DNA of 64,000 nt from Actinopolyspora mortivallis DSM 44261 (GTDB lineage: Bacteria > Actinomycetota > Actinomycetes > Mycobacteriales > Pseudonocardiaceae). Location: positions 2,776,405 to 2,840,404 of the forward strand of contig NZ_KB913024.1 of assembly GCF_000384035.1 (NCBI RefSeq), read 5' to 3'. Made by a program: the position numbers and the translations under genes. Of the stretch, positions 52,403 to 61,146 are shown piece after piece. The first letter of the stretch is position 1. Each line of letters starts with the position of its first letter. Under the pieces are notes generated by a model. That model ran no database searches. It worked only from the letters and a program-made list of their open reading frames with translations, and was not told where the DNA came from.

Positions 52403-53163
52403 GTGTGGGCGGTGATCGAGTTGTTGTTGCCGCGGCGTCCGCGGCGGTTTCGGCACCTCGGGCGCACGCGGTTGGATGACCGCAAGGCTCTGTGGGGGAT
52501 CTTGTTCGTGCTCTACACCGGGATCCGGTGGGAGTATCTGTCCCAGGAGTGGGGGTGTGGGTTCGGGTCGACGTGGTGGCCTCGGTGGGCCGAGTGGCAG
52601 CAGGCCGGGGTGTGGGACGAGGTGCAGCAGGTGCTGCTGGCCCGGCTGCGGGCGGCGGATCGGTTGGATGTCTCCCGGGCGGTGGTGGACTCGTCCTCCG
52701 TTCCGGCCAAGCGGGGACGTGCTAGCCCACAAGTGGGGCCGAGCCCGGTTGACCGAGGCCGACCGGGCTCGAAACACCATGTGCTCACCGAGGCGGTCGG
52801 CACACCGGGGGCAGTGCGCTCCCCCGGGCCGGTCGGCACGATCTGACACAGCTGCCCGGGATGGTGCAGACCCTGTCGGCTGTGGTGGCCACACCGGACG
52901 AACTGCTCGGTGACACGGCCTACGACTCCCACACCTGCCGTGACGCCCTGACCAGTCAGGGCATCACACCCCGGCTCGGGAACCGCACACGTGTCCACGG
53001 GTCCGGACTCGGCAGGCTGCGCCGGGTCGTCGAAGCCGCCCTCGCCTGACTCCACGGAGCCCGCACACTCCACATCCAGTGGGAGACCCGCGACGACATG
53101 CACAAGGCCCTGCTCCCACTCGACCACTGCATGATCCTCGCCCGCAAACACCCCGCAGTCTGA
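52403..53163 (+). pseudogene. IS5-type transposase, broken
   Basis: Nearly full-length IS5-type sequence in pieces. 52403-52845 reads VWAVIELLLPRRPRRFRHLG through TGIRWEYLSQEW, SRAVVDSSSVPAKRG and SPVDRGRPGSKHHVLTEA. Then about 25 residues are lost or shifted, and 52861-53163 continues in another frame (GDTAYDSHTCRDALTSQGIT) with an in-frame TGA at 53047-53049. The start is also missing. It cannot encode an active enzyme. It ends 25 bases before the CRISPR array. Confidence 0.85.
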
Positions 53164-53188
53164 AAGGCCCCTAAAACCGGGCCACCAC

Positions 53189-53826
53189 GGCCCATCCCCG
53201 CGCCTGCGGGGAGCACCGGGCTGTGCGGTGCCGGGGCCACCGGTGGGATGGTCCATCCCCGCGCCTGCGGGGAACACGAGGCTGGAGTTGGTAGAGATAG
53301 AAAGAGACTAGGTCCATCCCCGCGCCTGCGGGGAGCACACAGCCAGAGCGTGGCGAGCAAGCGCTCGGGGTGGTCCATCCCCGCGCCTGCGGGGAACACC
53401 GCTACCACACATTTTGAGACCAGGAATCGCCAGGTCCATCCCCGCGCCTGCGGGGAGCACCCGAGGCTCTGGACTACCCCAGCGGTGGGGCCCGGTCCAT
53501 CCCCGCGCCTGCGGGGAACACTGAAAACGGCCCGCTCGGACCTGGGCGAGGCACGGTCCATCCCCGCGCCTGCGGGGAACACCCGGTGCGGAGCAAGATA
53601 TACGAAAAGGTCACCGGTCCATCCCCGCGCCTGCGGGGAGCACCCGTGCGTGGGCTTCGACTCGGTCCCAGTGGGAGGTCCATCCCCGCGCCTGCGGGGA
53701 GCACTGGTTGACGAGGGTGCTGGCGAGTACGAGATCGGGTCCATCCCCGCGCCTGCGGGGAGCACTCGAACTGCTTTATCAAACCCTGTACAAGCTTGGG
53801 TCCATCCCCGCGCCTGCGGGGAGCAC
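53189..53826 (-). CRISPR. Type I-E CRISPR array, 11 repeats and 10 spacers
   Basis: Eleven 28-base repeats at a strict 61-base period (33-base spacers), starting at 53189, 53250, 53311 and so on to 53799. On the plus strand the core is CCATCCCCGCGCCTGCGGGG; the reverse, GTGCTCCCCGCAGGCGCGGG, has the type I-E form, so transcription should be on the minus strand with the leader to the right. The copy at 53189 has a base change near its end, as expected of the oldest repeat. Four repeats (53250, 53372, 53494, 53555) end GGGGAACAC, the rest GGGGAGCAC. No cas gene is in the window. Confidence 0.98.
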
Positions 53827-53900
53827 ACGTACTGACCTGCGACTTCGTAGCAGCGTTATCCAGTTGTGATCTCTGGTGGGGAACGCACGCATCCTAGCCA
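53827..53900 (-). promoter_or_regulatory. Probable CRISPR leader and promoter
   Basis: On the minus strand TAGGAT (53896-53891) is a -10 candidate giving a leader of about 60 bases before the first repeat. The leader is less GC-rich than nearby genes (for example AGATCACAACTGGATAACGC). The rest of the gap, to 54044, holds no gene. Confidence 0.55.
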
Positions 53901-54044
53901 TCTCGATCCGGCGGCCACAACGCCTTCCCCGCACTCGCGGCAGCGGCGAGCGAGCTCCTCACCTCCGGCAGCGCCCTCCGCCCCGCACACGGGCCCCGGC
54001 CGAGGACCATCGACCGGGACCCGCCAGACACCGCGCGAGGAAAC

Positions 54045-55232
54045 TCAGCCACGCGGGACGTGCAGCAACAGCGCGTCTCCCTGGCCACCGCCGCCGCACA
54101 GGGCCGCCGCGCCGTCACCGCCGCCGCGCCGTCGCAGTTCCAACGCCAGGTGCAGAGCCAACCGCGCCCCGGACATCCCGATCGGATGCCCCAGCGCGAT
54201 GGCGCCCCCGTTGACGTTCACCTTGTCCTCGTCCAGGCCGAGCGCCCTGGTGGAGGCGATGCCCACGGCGGCGAAGGCCTCGTTGATTTCCACGAGATCC
54301 AGCTCGGACGGATCGGAACCGGCCCGGGCACAGGCGGCCCTGATCGCGTTGGAGGGCTGCTCGTGCAGACTCGCGTCCGGACCCGCCACCACACCGTGCC
54401 TGCCGACCTCGGCGATCCAGTCCAGCCCCAGCTGCTGGGCCCTGGACTTGCGCATCACGACCACGGCGGCGGCCCCGTCCGAGATCTGCGAGGCGGAACC
54501 GGCCGTGATCGTGCCCTCCGGGTCGAAGGCCGGACGCAGTTTGCCCAACCCCTCCGTCGTGGTGTCCTCCCGGATCCCCTCGTCCTGGTCGACGAGCAGC
54601 GGCTCGCCCTTGCGGCGGGGCACGGTGACCGGGGTGATCTCCTCGGCGAACACCCCACGCCGCGCGGCGGCCGCGGCACGGTGGTGCGAACGGGCGGCGA
54701 AGGCGTCCTGCTCGCCCCGGGTCAGCCCGTAGTAGGAGTTGTACTTCTCGGTGGAAGCCCCCATGGCCATCTGGTCGAAGGCGCAGAACAGCCCGTCGTG
54801 AGCCATGTGGTCGAGCATGTTCACATCGCCGTACTTGAACCCCTCACGGGACTTGCCCAGCAGATGCGGCGCCTGGGTCATCGACTCCTGGCCACCGGCC
54901 ACGACCACGTCGAACTCCCCGGCCCGGATCTGCTGGTCGGCCAACGCGATGGCGTCCAGCCCGGACAGGCAGACCTTGTTCACCGTCAACGCGGGCACGT
55001 CCATGCCGATACCCGCCTCCACGGCGGCCTGACGCGCGGGAATCTGGCCCGCCCCGGCCGTGAGCACCTGCCCCATGATCGTGTACTCCACCAGGCCCGG
55101 TTCCACTCCGGCGCGTTCCAGCGCCGCCCTGATGGCCATCCCTCCGAGCTGTGCTCCGGAAAAATCCTTCAACGAGCCGAGCAGCCGTCCCATGGGCGTA
55201 CGGGCCCCGGCCACGATCACGGAACTCTCCAC
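54045..55232 (-). CDS. Acetyl-CoA C-acetyltransferase (thiolase)
   Basis: A 395-residue thiolase that joins or splits acetoacetyl-CoA. Seen: the acyl-accepting Cys in [33 protein letters not shown] with the catalytic His, and the C-terminal Cys in [20 protein letters not shown] 55232 has GGGAGG at 5-6 bases. Divergent from the methylmalonyl-CoA epimerase gene, a frequent pairing in actinobacterial acyl-CoA metabolism. Downstream transcription would run into the CRISPR leader on the same strand. Confidence 0.94.
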   Translation of the reverse strand: MESSVIVAGARTPMGRLLGSLKDFSGAQLGGMAIRAALERAGVEPGLVEYTIMGQVLTAGAGQIPARQAAVEAGIGMDVPALTVNKVCLSGLDAIALADQQIRAGEFDVVVAGGQESMTQAPHLLGKSREGFKYGDVNMLDHMAHDGLFCAFDQMAMGASTEKYNSYYGLTRGEQDAFAARSHHRAAAAARRGVFAEEITPVTVPRRKGEPLLVDQDEGIREDTTTEGLGKLRPAFDPEGTITAGSASQISDGAAAVVVMRKSRAQQLGLDWIAEVGRHGVVAGPDASLHEQPSNAIRAACARAGSDPSELDLVEINEAFAAVGIASTRALGLDEDKVNVNGGAIALGHPIGMSGARLALHLALELRRRGGGDGAAALCGGGGQGDALLLHVPRG

Positions 55233-55434
55233 GACTACCTCCCGCTGCGGTCACGCTGGCGTGTTCGACGACGAACCGGAAACGACCACCATCATGACCC
55301 CGTCCCAGCGGGCGGGACCATCCCCGTTCCCAGCGGAGCCGGGATCTGTGAGTCGCCACACAGCCCGCCGGGCCTCCACGTCCCTCCCGTTCCACGCCCG
55401 AGGAGGCCGCTTCCGCGCCGGGGGATCACGGCGT

Positions 55435-55440
55435 TAGGCT
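55435..55440 (+). promoter_or_regulatory. -10 box of a leaderless promoter
   Basis: TAGGCT lies 8 bases before the ATG of the epimerase gene with no ribosome site between. Confidence 0.55.
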
Positions 55441-55448
55441 GCGCACCC

Positions 55449-55889
55449 ATGCGGGAGGAACTCGGCGAGCTGGTGACCGGTATCGACCACGTCGGCATCG
55501 CGGTGGCCGACCTCGACGAAGCGGTGCGCTTCCACAGCGAGACCTTCGGCCTGGTACTCACCCACCAGGAGGTCAACGAGGAGCAGGGCGTGCGGGAGGC
55601 GATGCTCGCCGCCGGGGACGACACCAGCGACAGCACGCGGATCCAGCTGCTCGCCCCCTCTCGGCAGGACTCGACCATCGCCACGTTCCTGGACCGCAAC
55701 GGCCCGGGGCTGCAGCAGCTGGCCCTGCGGGTGACCGACATCGAGGCCGCCTGCTCCCGCCTTCGGAACAAGGGACTGCGGCTGCTTTTCGACACCCCCC
55801 GCCCGGGGACGGCGGACAGCCGGGTGAACTTCGTCCACCCCAAGGACGCCGGTGGTGTGCTGGTCGAACTCGTCCAGCCCGCCGAGTGA
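55449..55889 (+). CDS. mce: Methylmalonyl-CoA epimerase
   Basis: A 146-residue glyoxalase-fold enzyme that converts the 2S to the 2R form of methylmalonyl-CoA in propionyl-CoA use. Seen: the metal His in TGIDHVGIAVADLDEAVRFH, QLLAPSRQDSTIATFLDRNG, LQQLALRVTDIEAA, and FVHPKDAGGVLVELVQPAE with the His and Glu ligands. The ATG appears leaderless. A hairpin formed by the two stop regions at 55888-55919 may separate it from the convergent membrane gene. Confidence 0.95.
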   Translation: MREELGELVTGIDHVGIAVADLDEAVRFHSETFGLVLTHQEVNEEQGVREAMLAAGDDTSDSTRIQLLAPSRQDSTIATFLDRNGPGLQQLALRVTDIEAACSRLRNKGLRLLFDTPRPGTADSRVNFVHPKDAGGVLVELVQPAE

Positions 55890-55917
55890 GCCCCCGGGAG
55901 ACCACGAGGACCGGGGC

Positions 55918-56304
55918 TCAGTGCTGCCGCGCGGTGCGGGAACGATGGGCGGAGTTCGCCTCCGGCAGGGCCGCCAGGCCCACGACCACGGCCAGCACAC
56001 CGACCACCCAGCTCGTCCACGCCGCCCCGCCGAGCCCCGCGTAGCCGAACACCCACGGCGAGAGCACCAGCAGAACGCCGAGCACCACGTGGGCGTACTC
56101 GCTGGCCACGGACCCGGGCATCGCCAACGACCAGATCCCGGAGACGGCCAGCAGGGCACCGAGCAGGATCATCGCGGTCAGCGCGGCGGGCCCGGTCACG
56201 GTCCACAGCGTCGCGAGGATCAGGTAGACACCGAGCAGCAGCGCTCCCCAGTCCTGCCAGCGCGTCCACGGACGCGCCCCGGAACCGCCCGAACCACGAG
56301 CCAT
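55918..56304 (-). CDS. SPW-repeat membrane protein
   Basis: A 128-residue protein with four hydrophobic helices in two similar halves; the second contains the SPW motif (LVLSPWVFGYAG), the first the related SGIWSLAM. ATG 56304 has GGGGTGG upstream. Function of the family is unknown. Divergent from the third coiled-coil gene. Confidence 0.85.
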   Translation of the reverse strand: MARGSGGSGARPWTRWQDWGALLLGVYLILATLWTVTGPAALTAMILLGALLAVSGIWSLAMPGSVASEYAHVVLGVLLVLSPWVFGYAGLGGAAWTSWVVGVLAVVVGLAALPEANSAHRSRTARQH

Positions 56305-56458
56305 GTCGACCACCCCCCGTTTTCCGCTGTCTCCACTCCGATGCTCCCCCCGGCCCGCCGTGCGGTCAACGAACACCCGAAACCGGTGGCACGTGTGATT
56401 TCGGCACGTCTTCGGGTCCCGAACCACACACCGGGCAACATCACCGGCCGTTCGGAGG

Positions 56459-56464
56459 TAGCGT
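56459..56464 (+). promoter_or_regulatory. -10 box of a leaderless promoter
   Basis: TAGCGT lies 6 bases before the ATG of the coiled-coil gene at 56471. Confidence 0.45.
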
Positions 56465-56470
56465 TGTGCC

Positions 56471-57976
56471 ATGGGTCTTGCCGACGATCGTGATCTGCTA
56501 CCGCTGGGCTCGGGCTTCGACATCGTCCGGAAGGGCGGCTACGACCGGGCTCAGGTGGACGAGCACCTGGAACGCATCGACGCGGACCTGCGTCTGATCG
56601 CCTCGGACCGGGACGCGGCCGTCTCCCAGGCCGCCGACCTGTCCAAACAGCTCGAATCCGCCCGCTCCGAGATCGAGAACCTGCGGGGACAGGTCGAACG
56701 TCTGGGCAAACCCCCGACCACGATGGAGGGCCTCAGCGAGCGTCTCCAGCGGATGCTGCGGCTGGCCCAGGAGGAAGCCGGAGAGATCCGCGGCAAGGCG
56801 GAGAGCGACGCCACCGCGATCCGCGAACGTGCCGAGCAGGAAGCCAGTGACCTGCGCAACCGCTACGAGAAACTGATCGCGGAACTGGACGCCCGGCGCA
56901 CCGAGATGGAGGCCGAGCACCGTTCCGTGCTGGAGAACGCCCGGGCCGAGGCCGAGCGGATCACCACCGAGGCCGAGGAGAACCGCAAACGCGCCGACGA
57001 GGAGTCCGAGGCCAGGCGAGCCCAGATCGAGGAGGACTTCGAGATCGCCATGGCCGCCCGGCGCAGCGAGTCCATGCGGATGCTGGCCGACCAGGAGGCC
57101 GAGAGCAAGGCCGAGGCCGAACGACGCGTCACCGAGGCCACCGAGGAGGCCGACCGCAGGCTGCGGGAGGCCACCAACGAGGCCCACCGGCGCGTCGCCG
57201 AGGCCACCGAGGAGGCGGAACGGCTGACCCGGGAGAGCACCGAGGCGGCCGAGAAGCGCGAGCGGGAGAGCAGGCAGGAGGCCCAGCGGCTGGTCGCCGA
57301 GGCCGAACAGAAGGCCGCGGACACGGTCGCCGAGGCCACCGAGGAGGCCACGCGACTGCTGGAGGCGGCCGTGCTGGAGAGCAGGCGGCTCCGCTCCCGC
57401 GCCCGCGCCGACGCCGAGCAGCGGATCGCGGCCACCACCGCCGAGTGCGAGCGTCGGCTGGCCCGGGCCGACGAACAGGTCACCACGCTCACCGAGCTGC
57501 GGGACAACGTGGCCGCCAAGCTGCGGGACGCCGCGGAGATGATGGGCCAGACCACTCCGATCCTGCAACGGCTGGCCACCGACGACTCCGAGGAACAGCG
57601 GCTGCGCGAGGCCGCGGACGAGGCGCGGCAGCGGGAACTCGACTCCGCCCGGGCGGACCTGGACGGGGAGGAGTCGGGCTCCGCCCCGCAGAAGCCGGAC
57701 TCGGAAAGGGATAGCACCGCCTGGGACTCGGAGTCGGCAGACTCCGGGGAGGAATCCGGCGTCGACGGCACGGCCACGACCGACACGGACTCCACGGCGA
57801 TGCTGGACCAGCGCACGACCCGGATCGAGCTGTCCCGACTGCCCCAGCAGACGGCGGAAACGGGAGAGGACGCCCCCACCAGGAAACTCCCGGTGCCCGA
57901 GGGCGACGGCGCGGCGGAGGCCGAGACCGGGGACTCCGGGGCCGCGAACACCGAACACCGGGTGGGGCGAACCTGA
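56471..57976 (+). CDS. Large DivIVA-like coiled-coil protein with 11-residue repeats (third paralogue)
   Basis: A 501-residue protein. The N-terminus (LLPLGSGFDIVRKGGYDRAQ, then VDEHLERID) is the DivIVA-type motif in its more usual form and is related to those of the 8696 and 10554 products. The block RLQRMLRLAQEEAGEIRGKA also matches them. Residues 218-338 are eleven 11-residue repeats (RRVTEATEEAD, RRLREATNEAH and so on). The C-terminal 120 residues are acidic and disordered, rich in Ser/Asp/Glu/Thr. It stands alone between convergent or divergent genes. Likely a cell-envelope or polar scaffold; experimental role unknown. Confidence 0.82.
   Translation: MGLADDRDLLPLGSGFDIVRKGGYDRAQVDEHLERIDADLRLIASDRDAAVSQAADLSKQLESARSEIENLRGQVERLGKPPTTMEGLSERLQRMLRLAQEEAGEIRGKAESDATAIRERAEQEASDLRNRYEKLIAELDARRTEMEAEHRSVLENARAEAERITTEAEENRKRADEESEARRAQIEEDFEIAMAARRSESMRMLADQEAESKAEAERRVTEATEEADRRLREATNEAHRRVAEATEEAERLTRESTEAAEKRERESRQEAQRLVAEAEQKAADTVAEATEEATRLLEAAVLESRRLRSRARADAEQRIAATTAECERRLARADEQVTTLTELRDNVAAKLRDAAEMMGQTTPILQRLATDDSEEQRLREAADEARQRELDSARADLDGEESGSAPQKPDSERDSTAWDSESADSGEESGVDGTATTDTDSTAMLDQRTTRIELSRLPQQTAETGEDAPTRKLPVPEGDGAAEAETGDSGAANTEHRVGRT
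57122..57484 (+). repeat. Eleven 33-base units encoding hendecad repeats
   Basis: Residues 218-338 of the 56471 product read as consecutive 11-mers with A/V/E at fixed positions, e.g. RRVAEATEEAE, RLTRESTEAAE, RLVAEAEQKAA. The DNA units are diverged, so this is an old repeat rather than a slippage tract. Confidence 0.85.
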
Positions 57977-57992
57977 GCCGTCAGCGCCCCGC

Positions 57993-58820
57993 TCAGGTGA
58001 GTTCGGCCAACCAGTCCCCCACGGCGGCGGCGAAGGCGGTCGGGTTCTCCAGCGGAGCCAGGTGTCCGGCCTCGGGCAGGGTCATCGACCGGGCGTGCGG
58101 CAGCAGCTCCGCCATCTCCCGGGCCACGTCGGCGGAACTGAGCGTGTCCTCCTCCCCACGCAGCACCAGGGCCGGTCCCTCGTAGGTCCGCAACACCTCC
58201 GAGCTGTCCGGCCGCGCGGCCATCGCCCGCTGGGCCCAGGCCACCCCCTCGGGAGGTTGTTCCTCGACCAGACTGCGCGCCGTGCGGACCACCTCGGGGC
58301 GTCGTTGCCACGTCGTCGGCCCGAGCAGACCGGGCAGGCTGTTGTCGGCCAACCAGCCGCTCACCCCTTCGCGTTCGGCGCGTTCGGCGACCGACAGCCG
58401 GTTCCGGCGCTGTTCCTCCCCGTCGGAGTCGGGCCTGGTGTCGGCGAGCACGAGCCCGGCCACCCGCTCCGGGGCCCTGCGCAGCACCGACATGGCCACA
58501 TAGCCGCCCATGGAGCATCCGCCCAGGTACGCGCGGGGCAGCTCCAGCCGGTCGAGCAGCGCGAGCACGTCCTCGGCGGCCACCTCCAGACTCGGCGACC
58601 CCGTCTCGTCCTCACCGGCCCGCCGCCGTTTCTCCGGACCCGGTGTCGGGGAACCGTCCAGCGTGCTGCGCCCCAACCCACGCTGGTCCGGTGTGACGAG
58701 GCGGAACCGCCCCTCCAGTTCGGCACGCGCGTCCCGCCACATCCGCTCGTCCACCGGAAAGGCGTGCAGCAGCACCAGCGGTGGACCCACTCCCGATTCG
58801 ACGTAGTGCACGGTCCCCAT
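57993..58820 (-). CDS. Alpha/beta hydrolase
   Basis: A 275-residue hydrolase. Seen: oxyanion region LVLLHAFPVDERMW, nucleophile elbow LGGCSMGGYVAMSV, and the catalytic His in EAGHLAPLENPTAFA. The cap region is short. An insertion near residue 65 (PEKRRRAGEDETGSPS) is unusual and probably a loop. Substrate unknown. Convergent with the coiled-coil gene, 16 bases away. Confidence 0.9.
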   Translation of the reverse strand: MGTVHYVESGVGPPLVLLHAFPVDERMWRDARAELEGRFRLVTPDQRGLGRSTLDGSPTPGPEKRRRAGEDETGSPSLEVAAEDVLALLDRLELPRAYLGGCSMGGYVAMSVLRRAPERVAGLVLADTRPDSDGEEQRRNRLSVAERAEREGVSGWLADNSLPGLLGPTTWQRRPEVVRTARSLVEEQPPEGVAWAQRAMAARPDSSEVLRTYEGPALVLRGEEDTLSSADVAREMAELLPHARSMTLPEAGHLAPLENPTAFAAAVGDWLAELT

Positions 58821-58889
58821 GGTGCCGGACGTGATCGGTTCCCGCGCGCCGTGGTGATCTCCGGACCTCGCGGGAACAGGTGGCCGCGC

Positions 58890-59639
58890 TCAGGAGTCCA
58901 CGATGGTGACCTGGTGAGTGTGGGACTCGCCCTCCCAGTGTCGCGGCAGCGGGGTGGGAACCTCGGGGGCCACGATCCGCACGACGGCGTCGAGTGCCTG
59001 CTCGGCCTTGCCCACCCACAGGTGCTTGGTGTCGGGGAAGGCGGTCACCTCCGCCTGGGTCAGCGGGGCGAATCCGCGTTCGGCCTCCGCCGGTGGGAGG
59101 AAGTCGTCGTGCTCGGGGACCAGGGCGTGTACCGGCTTGCCGGACTCCGCCCAGGCACGCAGGTGCTCCGGACGGCTCCATCGCAGCGGCGGGGAGAGCA
59201 GCACCGCCCCCCGCACCAGCGGGTCGAGCCCGTGCACCAGGGTCAGGTCGGTGCCGAAGGACCACCCCACCAGCCACACCTCGGGCAGGTCGTGGAACTC
59301 GGCGTACTCCAGGGCCGCCGCCACGTCGAAGCGCTCCGAGTTCCCGTTGTCGAAGCTGCCCTCGCTGCGTCCGGCCTCACTCGCCGTCCCCCGGGTGTTG
59401 AACCGGAGCACGGCCAGGTCGGCCAGGGCGGGAAGACGCCAGGCCGCCTTGCGGAAGAGGTGGGAGTCCATCATCCCGCCGTGGGTGGGCAGCGGGTGCA
59501 GGCACACGAGGGTGGCCCGGGGCTCGGCGTGTTCGGGCAGGGCCAGTTCCCCGACGAGCCGCAGCCCGTCGGCGGTGTGCAGCGTGATGCCCTCCCTGCG
59601 TCCGGGCAGCACGGTGTTCGCGCGAATCTCGGTGCTCAT
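58890..59639 (-). CDS. Alpha/beta hydrolase, dienelactone-hydrolase-like
   Basis: A 249-residue hydrolase of another branch. Seen: ATLVCLHPLPTHGGMMD, RFNTRGTASEAGRSEGSFDN, nucleophile elbow LVGWSFGTDLTLVHG and the Asp/His region PEHDDFLPP and DTKHLWVG. Not closely related to the preceding hydrolase. Substrate unknown. ATG 59639. Confidence 0.87.
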   Translation of the reverse strand: MSTEIRANTVLPGRREGITLHTADGLRLVGELALPEHAEPRATLVCLHPLPTHGGMMDSHLFRKAAWRLPALADLAVLRFNTRGTASEAGRSEGSFDNGNSERFDVAAALEYAEFHDLPEVWLVGWSFGTDLTLVHGLDPLVRGAVLLSPPLRWSRPEHLRAWAESGKPVHALVPEHDDFLPPAEAERGFAPLTQAEVTAFPDTKHLWVGKAEQALDAVVRIVAPEVPTPLPRHWEGESHTHQVTIVDS

Positions 59640-59702
59640 CGCCGAGATAATCCCACGGGAGAGTGAAACGAGGCGCCGTGGGCCGAGCCGCGTCGCCGGA
59701 GG

Positions 59703-60014
59703 TCACACCATGCCGAAGCCGCGTCCGCTGCGTTTGCGCGCGTGCCAACAGCCGGTGTGCCAGTGCCTGCGGTCCCGCACCGTGCCGTACTCGTCGGCCG
59801 GCCAGATCACCACGTGTCCGACCCCGGGTCTGATCTCGTGGTCGCACCCCGGGCAACGGTAGGTCTTCCTGGCCTGCTCCGCGGGAACGGTCCGGACGAT
59901 CCACTCCCCGTCCGGGGCCGTCTCGGTACGCGCGAAGCCGAAACCGGAGCCGAGTGGGCGCGAGGCGGAGGCCTCCGGCTTCGCTGAACGCTTGGGGCGG
60001 TTTCGACGAGGCAC
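59703..60014 (-). CDS. Zinc-ribbon-like protein, 103 aa
   Basis: A 103-residue product from GTG 60014. The basic N-terminus (VPRRNRPKRSAKPEASASR) precedes a metal-binding part: YRCPGCDHEIRPGVGHVVIW, then HWHTGCWHARKR, giving C..C and H.H..C ligands. This is a well-kept actinobacterial family, often annotated as ATP/GTP-binding protein without good ground. Role unknown; nucleic-acid binding is plausible. Confidence 0.78.
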   Translation of the reverse strand: MPRRNRPKRSAKPEASASRPLGSGFGFARTETAPDGEWIVRTVPAEQARKTYRCPGCDHEIRPGVGHVVIWPADEYGTVRDRRHWHTGCWHARKRSGRGFGMV

Positions 60015-60072
60015 GCCGCCCACGTTAACCGGGCCCGGTCGGTACGGACCGTTCCCCGTGCGGGAACGGTGC

Positions 60073-61059
60073 TCAGGCGTGCGGAAGACGTGGCCAGACG
60101 CGCTCGGCCAGCCCCCGCGCGAACTCACACGCCCGCGTCCCGTCGGCCTCGGGCAGGAAAACCACCAGCATGGCGACCTCGACCTGCCCGGACCGGGAGG
60201 GGCCGAACGGGATGTGGGCGGTTTCCGCCGAGCACAACCCCACCCGAGGGTCGTCACCGACGATGTCCACCACGGTGCGACGTCCCGCCGTGCGCTCCAC
60301 CACGGAGGTGGCGTCCTTCCGCCGTGGCGGGGTCCCGGCCGTGTGGGTCAGCTCCACGCTGGGATCCCGGATCGTCTCCCCACCCCACCGGCACGTGTGC
60401 CCGGACAGGACGCCTTCAGCCTCGGCTTCCTCCAACCCGGGGACACGATTCACCACATCCGTGGACAGCAGCGCGCAGGGATCCACGAAGGCCAGGGAGT
60501 TCTCCGGGAACCGTCGGTGCTCGACCTCCCCCGCGTCGATGATCCCGGCCGCCTGCCGCGCCCCGGCCTCGGCCAGCGAGCACAACCCCACCGAGACCTC
60601 ACCGGACAGGGAGTCCGCGTCCACCCGCAGGGCCACCCCGTCCGCGAACAGGATCCGCCACGTGCAGTGCTCGGGCACCGGAGGCTCACGCACCAACCGC
60701 AGCCCGTCCTGCCGGGACACGGGATTGTCCTCGGTCAGCCGCCGTGGCTCCACCCGACGCGGACGCCCCACCGACACCTGGACCAGCTGCCCCGGTCGGG
60801 GACGCACGTGCGCCAGGCAGTACTCCAGCGACACCGTTTCGGCCTGCTCCGCCCGCCCGAACTCCTCCAGCGACCGCGGCCGGAGGAGACTGCACGGGTC
60901 GAGGGTGCGCGGATCACCGAGCGCCGCCTCGGAGGACACCCCGCCTCCGGAGTCCTCGCGGGGGCCCTGCCGTGGGGAGAACACGCATCCGGACAACCCG
61001 GCCACCACCATCAGCAGCACCGCGAACCGGCTGAGGTAACGGCACGAGCGCACGGCCAC
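60073..61059 (-). CDS. DUF3558-like lipoprotein with two repeats
   Basis: A 328-residue lipoprotein. GTG 61059 has GGAGGT at 6 bases; the signal ends MVVAGLSGC. Two DPC.LL blocks (RTLDPCSLLRPRSLEEF and AFVDPCALLSTDVVNRV), each followed by a CxW/C pattern, indicate tandem DUF3558-type domains. Such proteins are exported and of unknown function in actinobacteria. Confidence 0.8.
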   Translation of the reverse strand: MAVRSCRYLSRFAVLLMVVAGLSGCVFSPRQGPREDSGGGVSSEAALGDPRTLDPCSLLRPRSLEEFGRAEQAETVSLEYCLAHVRPRPGQLVQVSVGRPRRVEPRRLTEDNPVSRQDGLRLVREPPVPEHCTWRILFADGVALRVDADSLSGEVSVGLCSLAEAGARQAAGIIDAGEVEHRRFPENSLAFVDPCALLSTDVVNRVPGLEEAEAEGVLSGHTCRWGGETIRDPSVELTHTAGTPPRRKDATSVVERTAGRRTVVDIVGDDPRVGLCSAETAHIPFGPSRSGQVEVAMLVVFLPEADGTRACEFARGLAERVWPRLPHA

Positions 61060-61146
61060 CAACCTACCTCCGGGATCCCGCCGGTCAGGACTCCGGTGAC
61101 TCACCCGCGACGGGAGCCCCCGGAGGGAACACCCCGCCCGCCGGGG

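Noticed and set aside
53248-53835. Long open frames on both strands across the CRISPR array (195-290 codons, repetitive)
   Set aside because: They arise because the 61-base repeat unit has few stops; the repeated SPRLRG/PAPAGNT words are just translated repeats.
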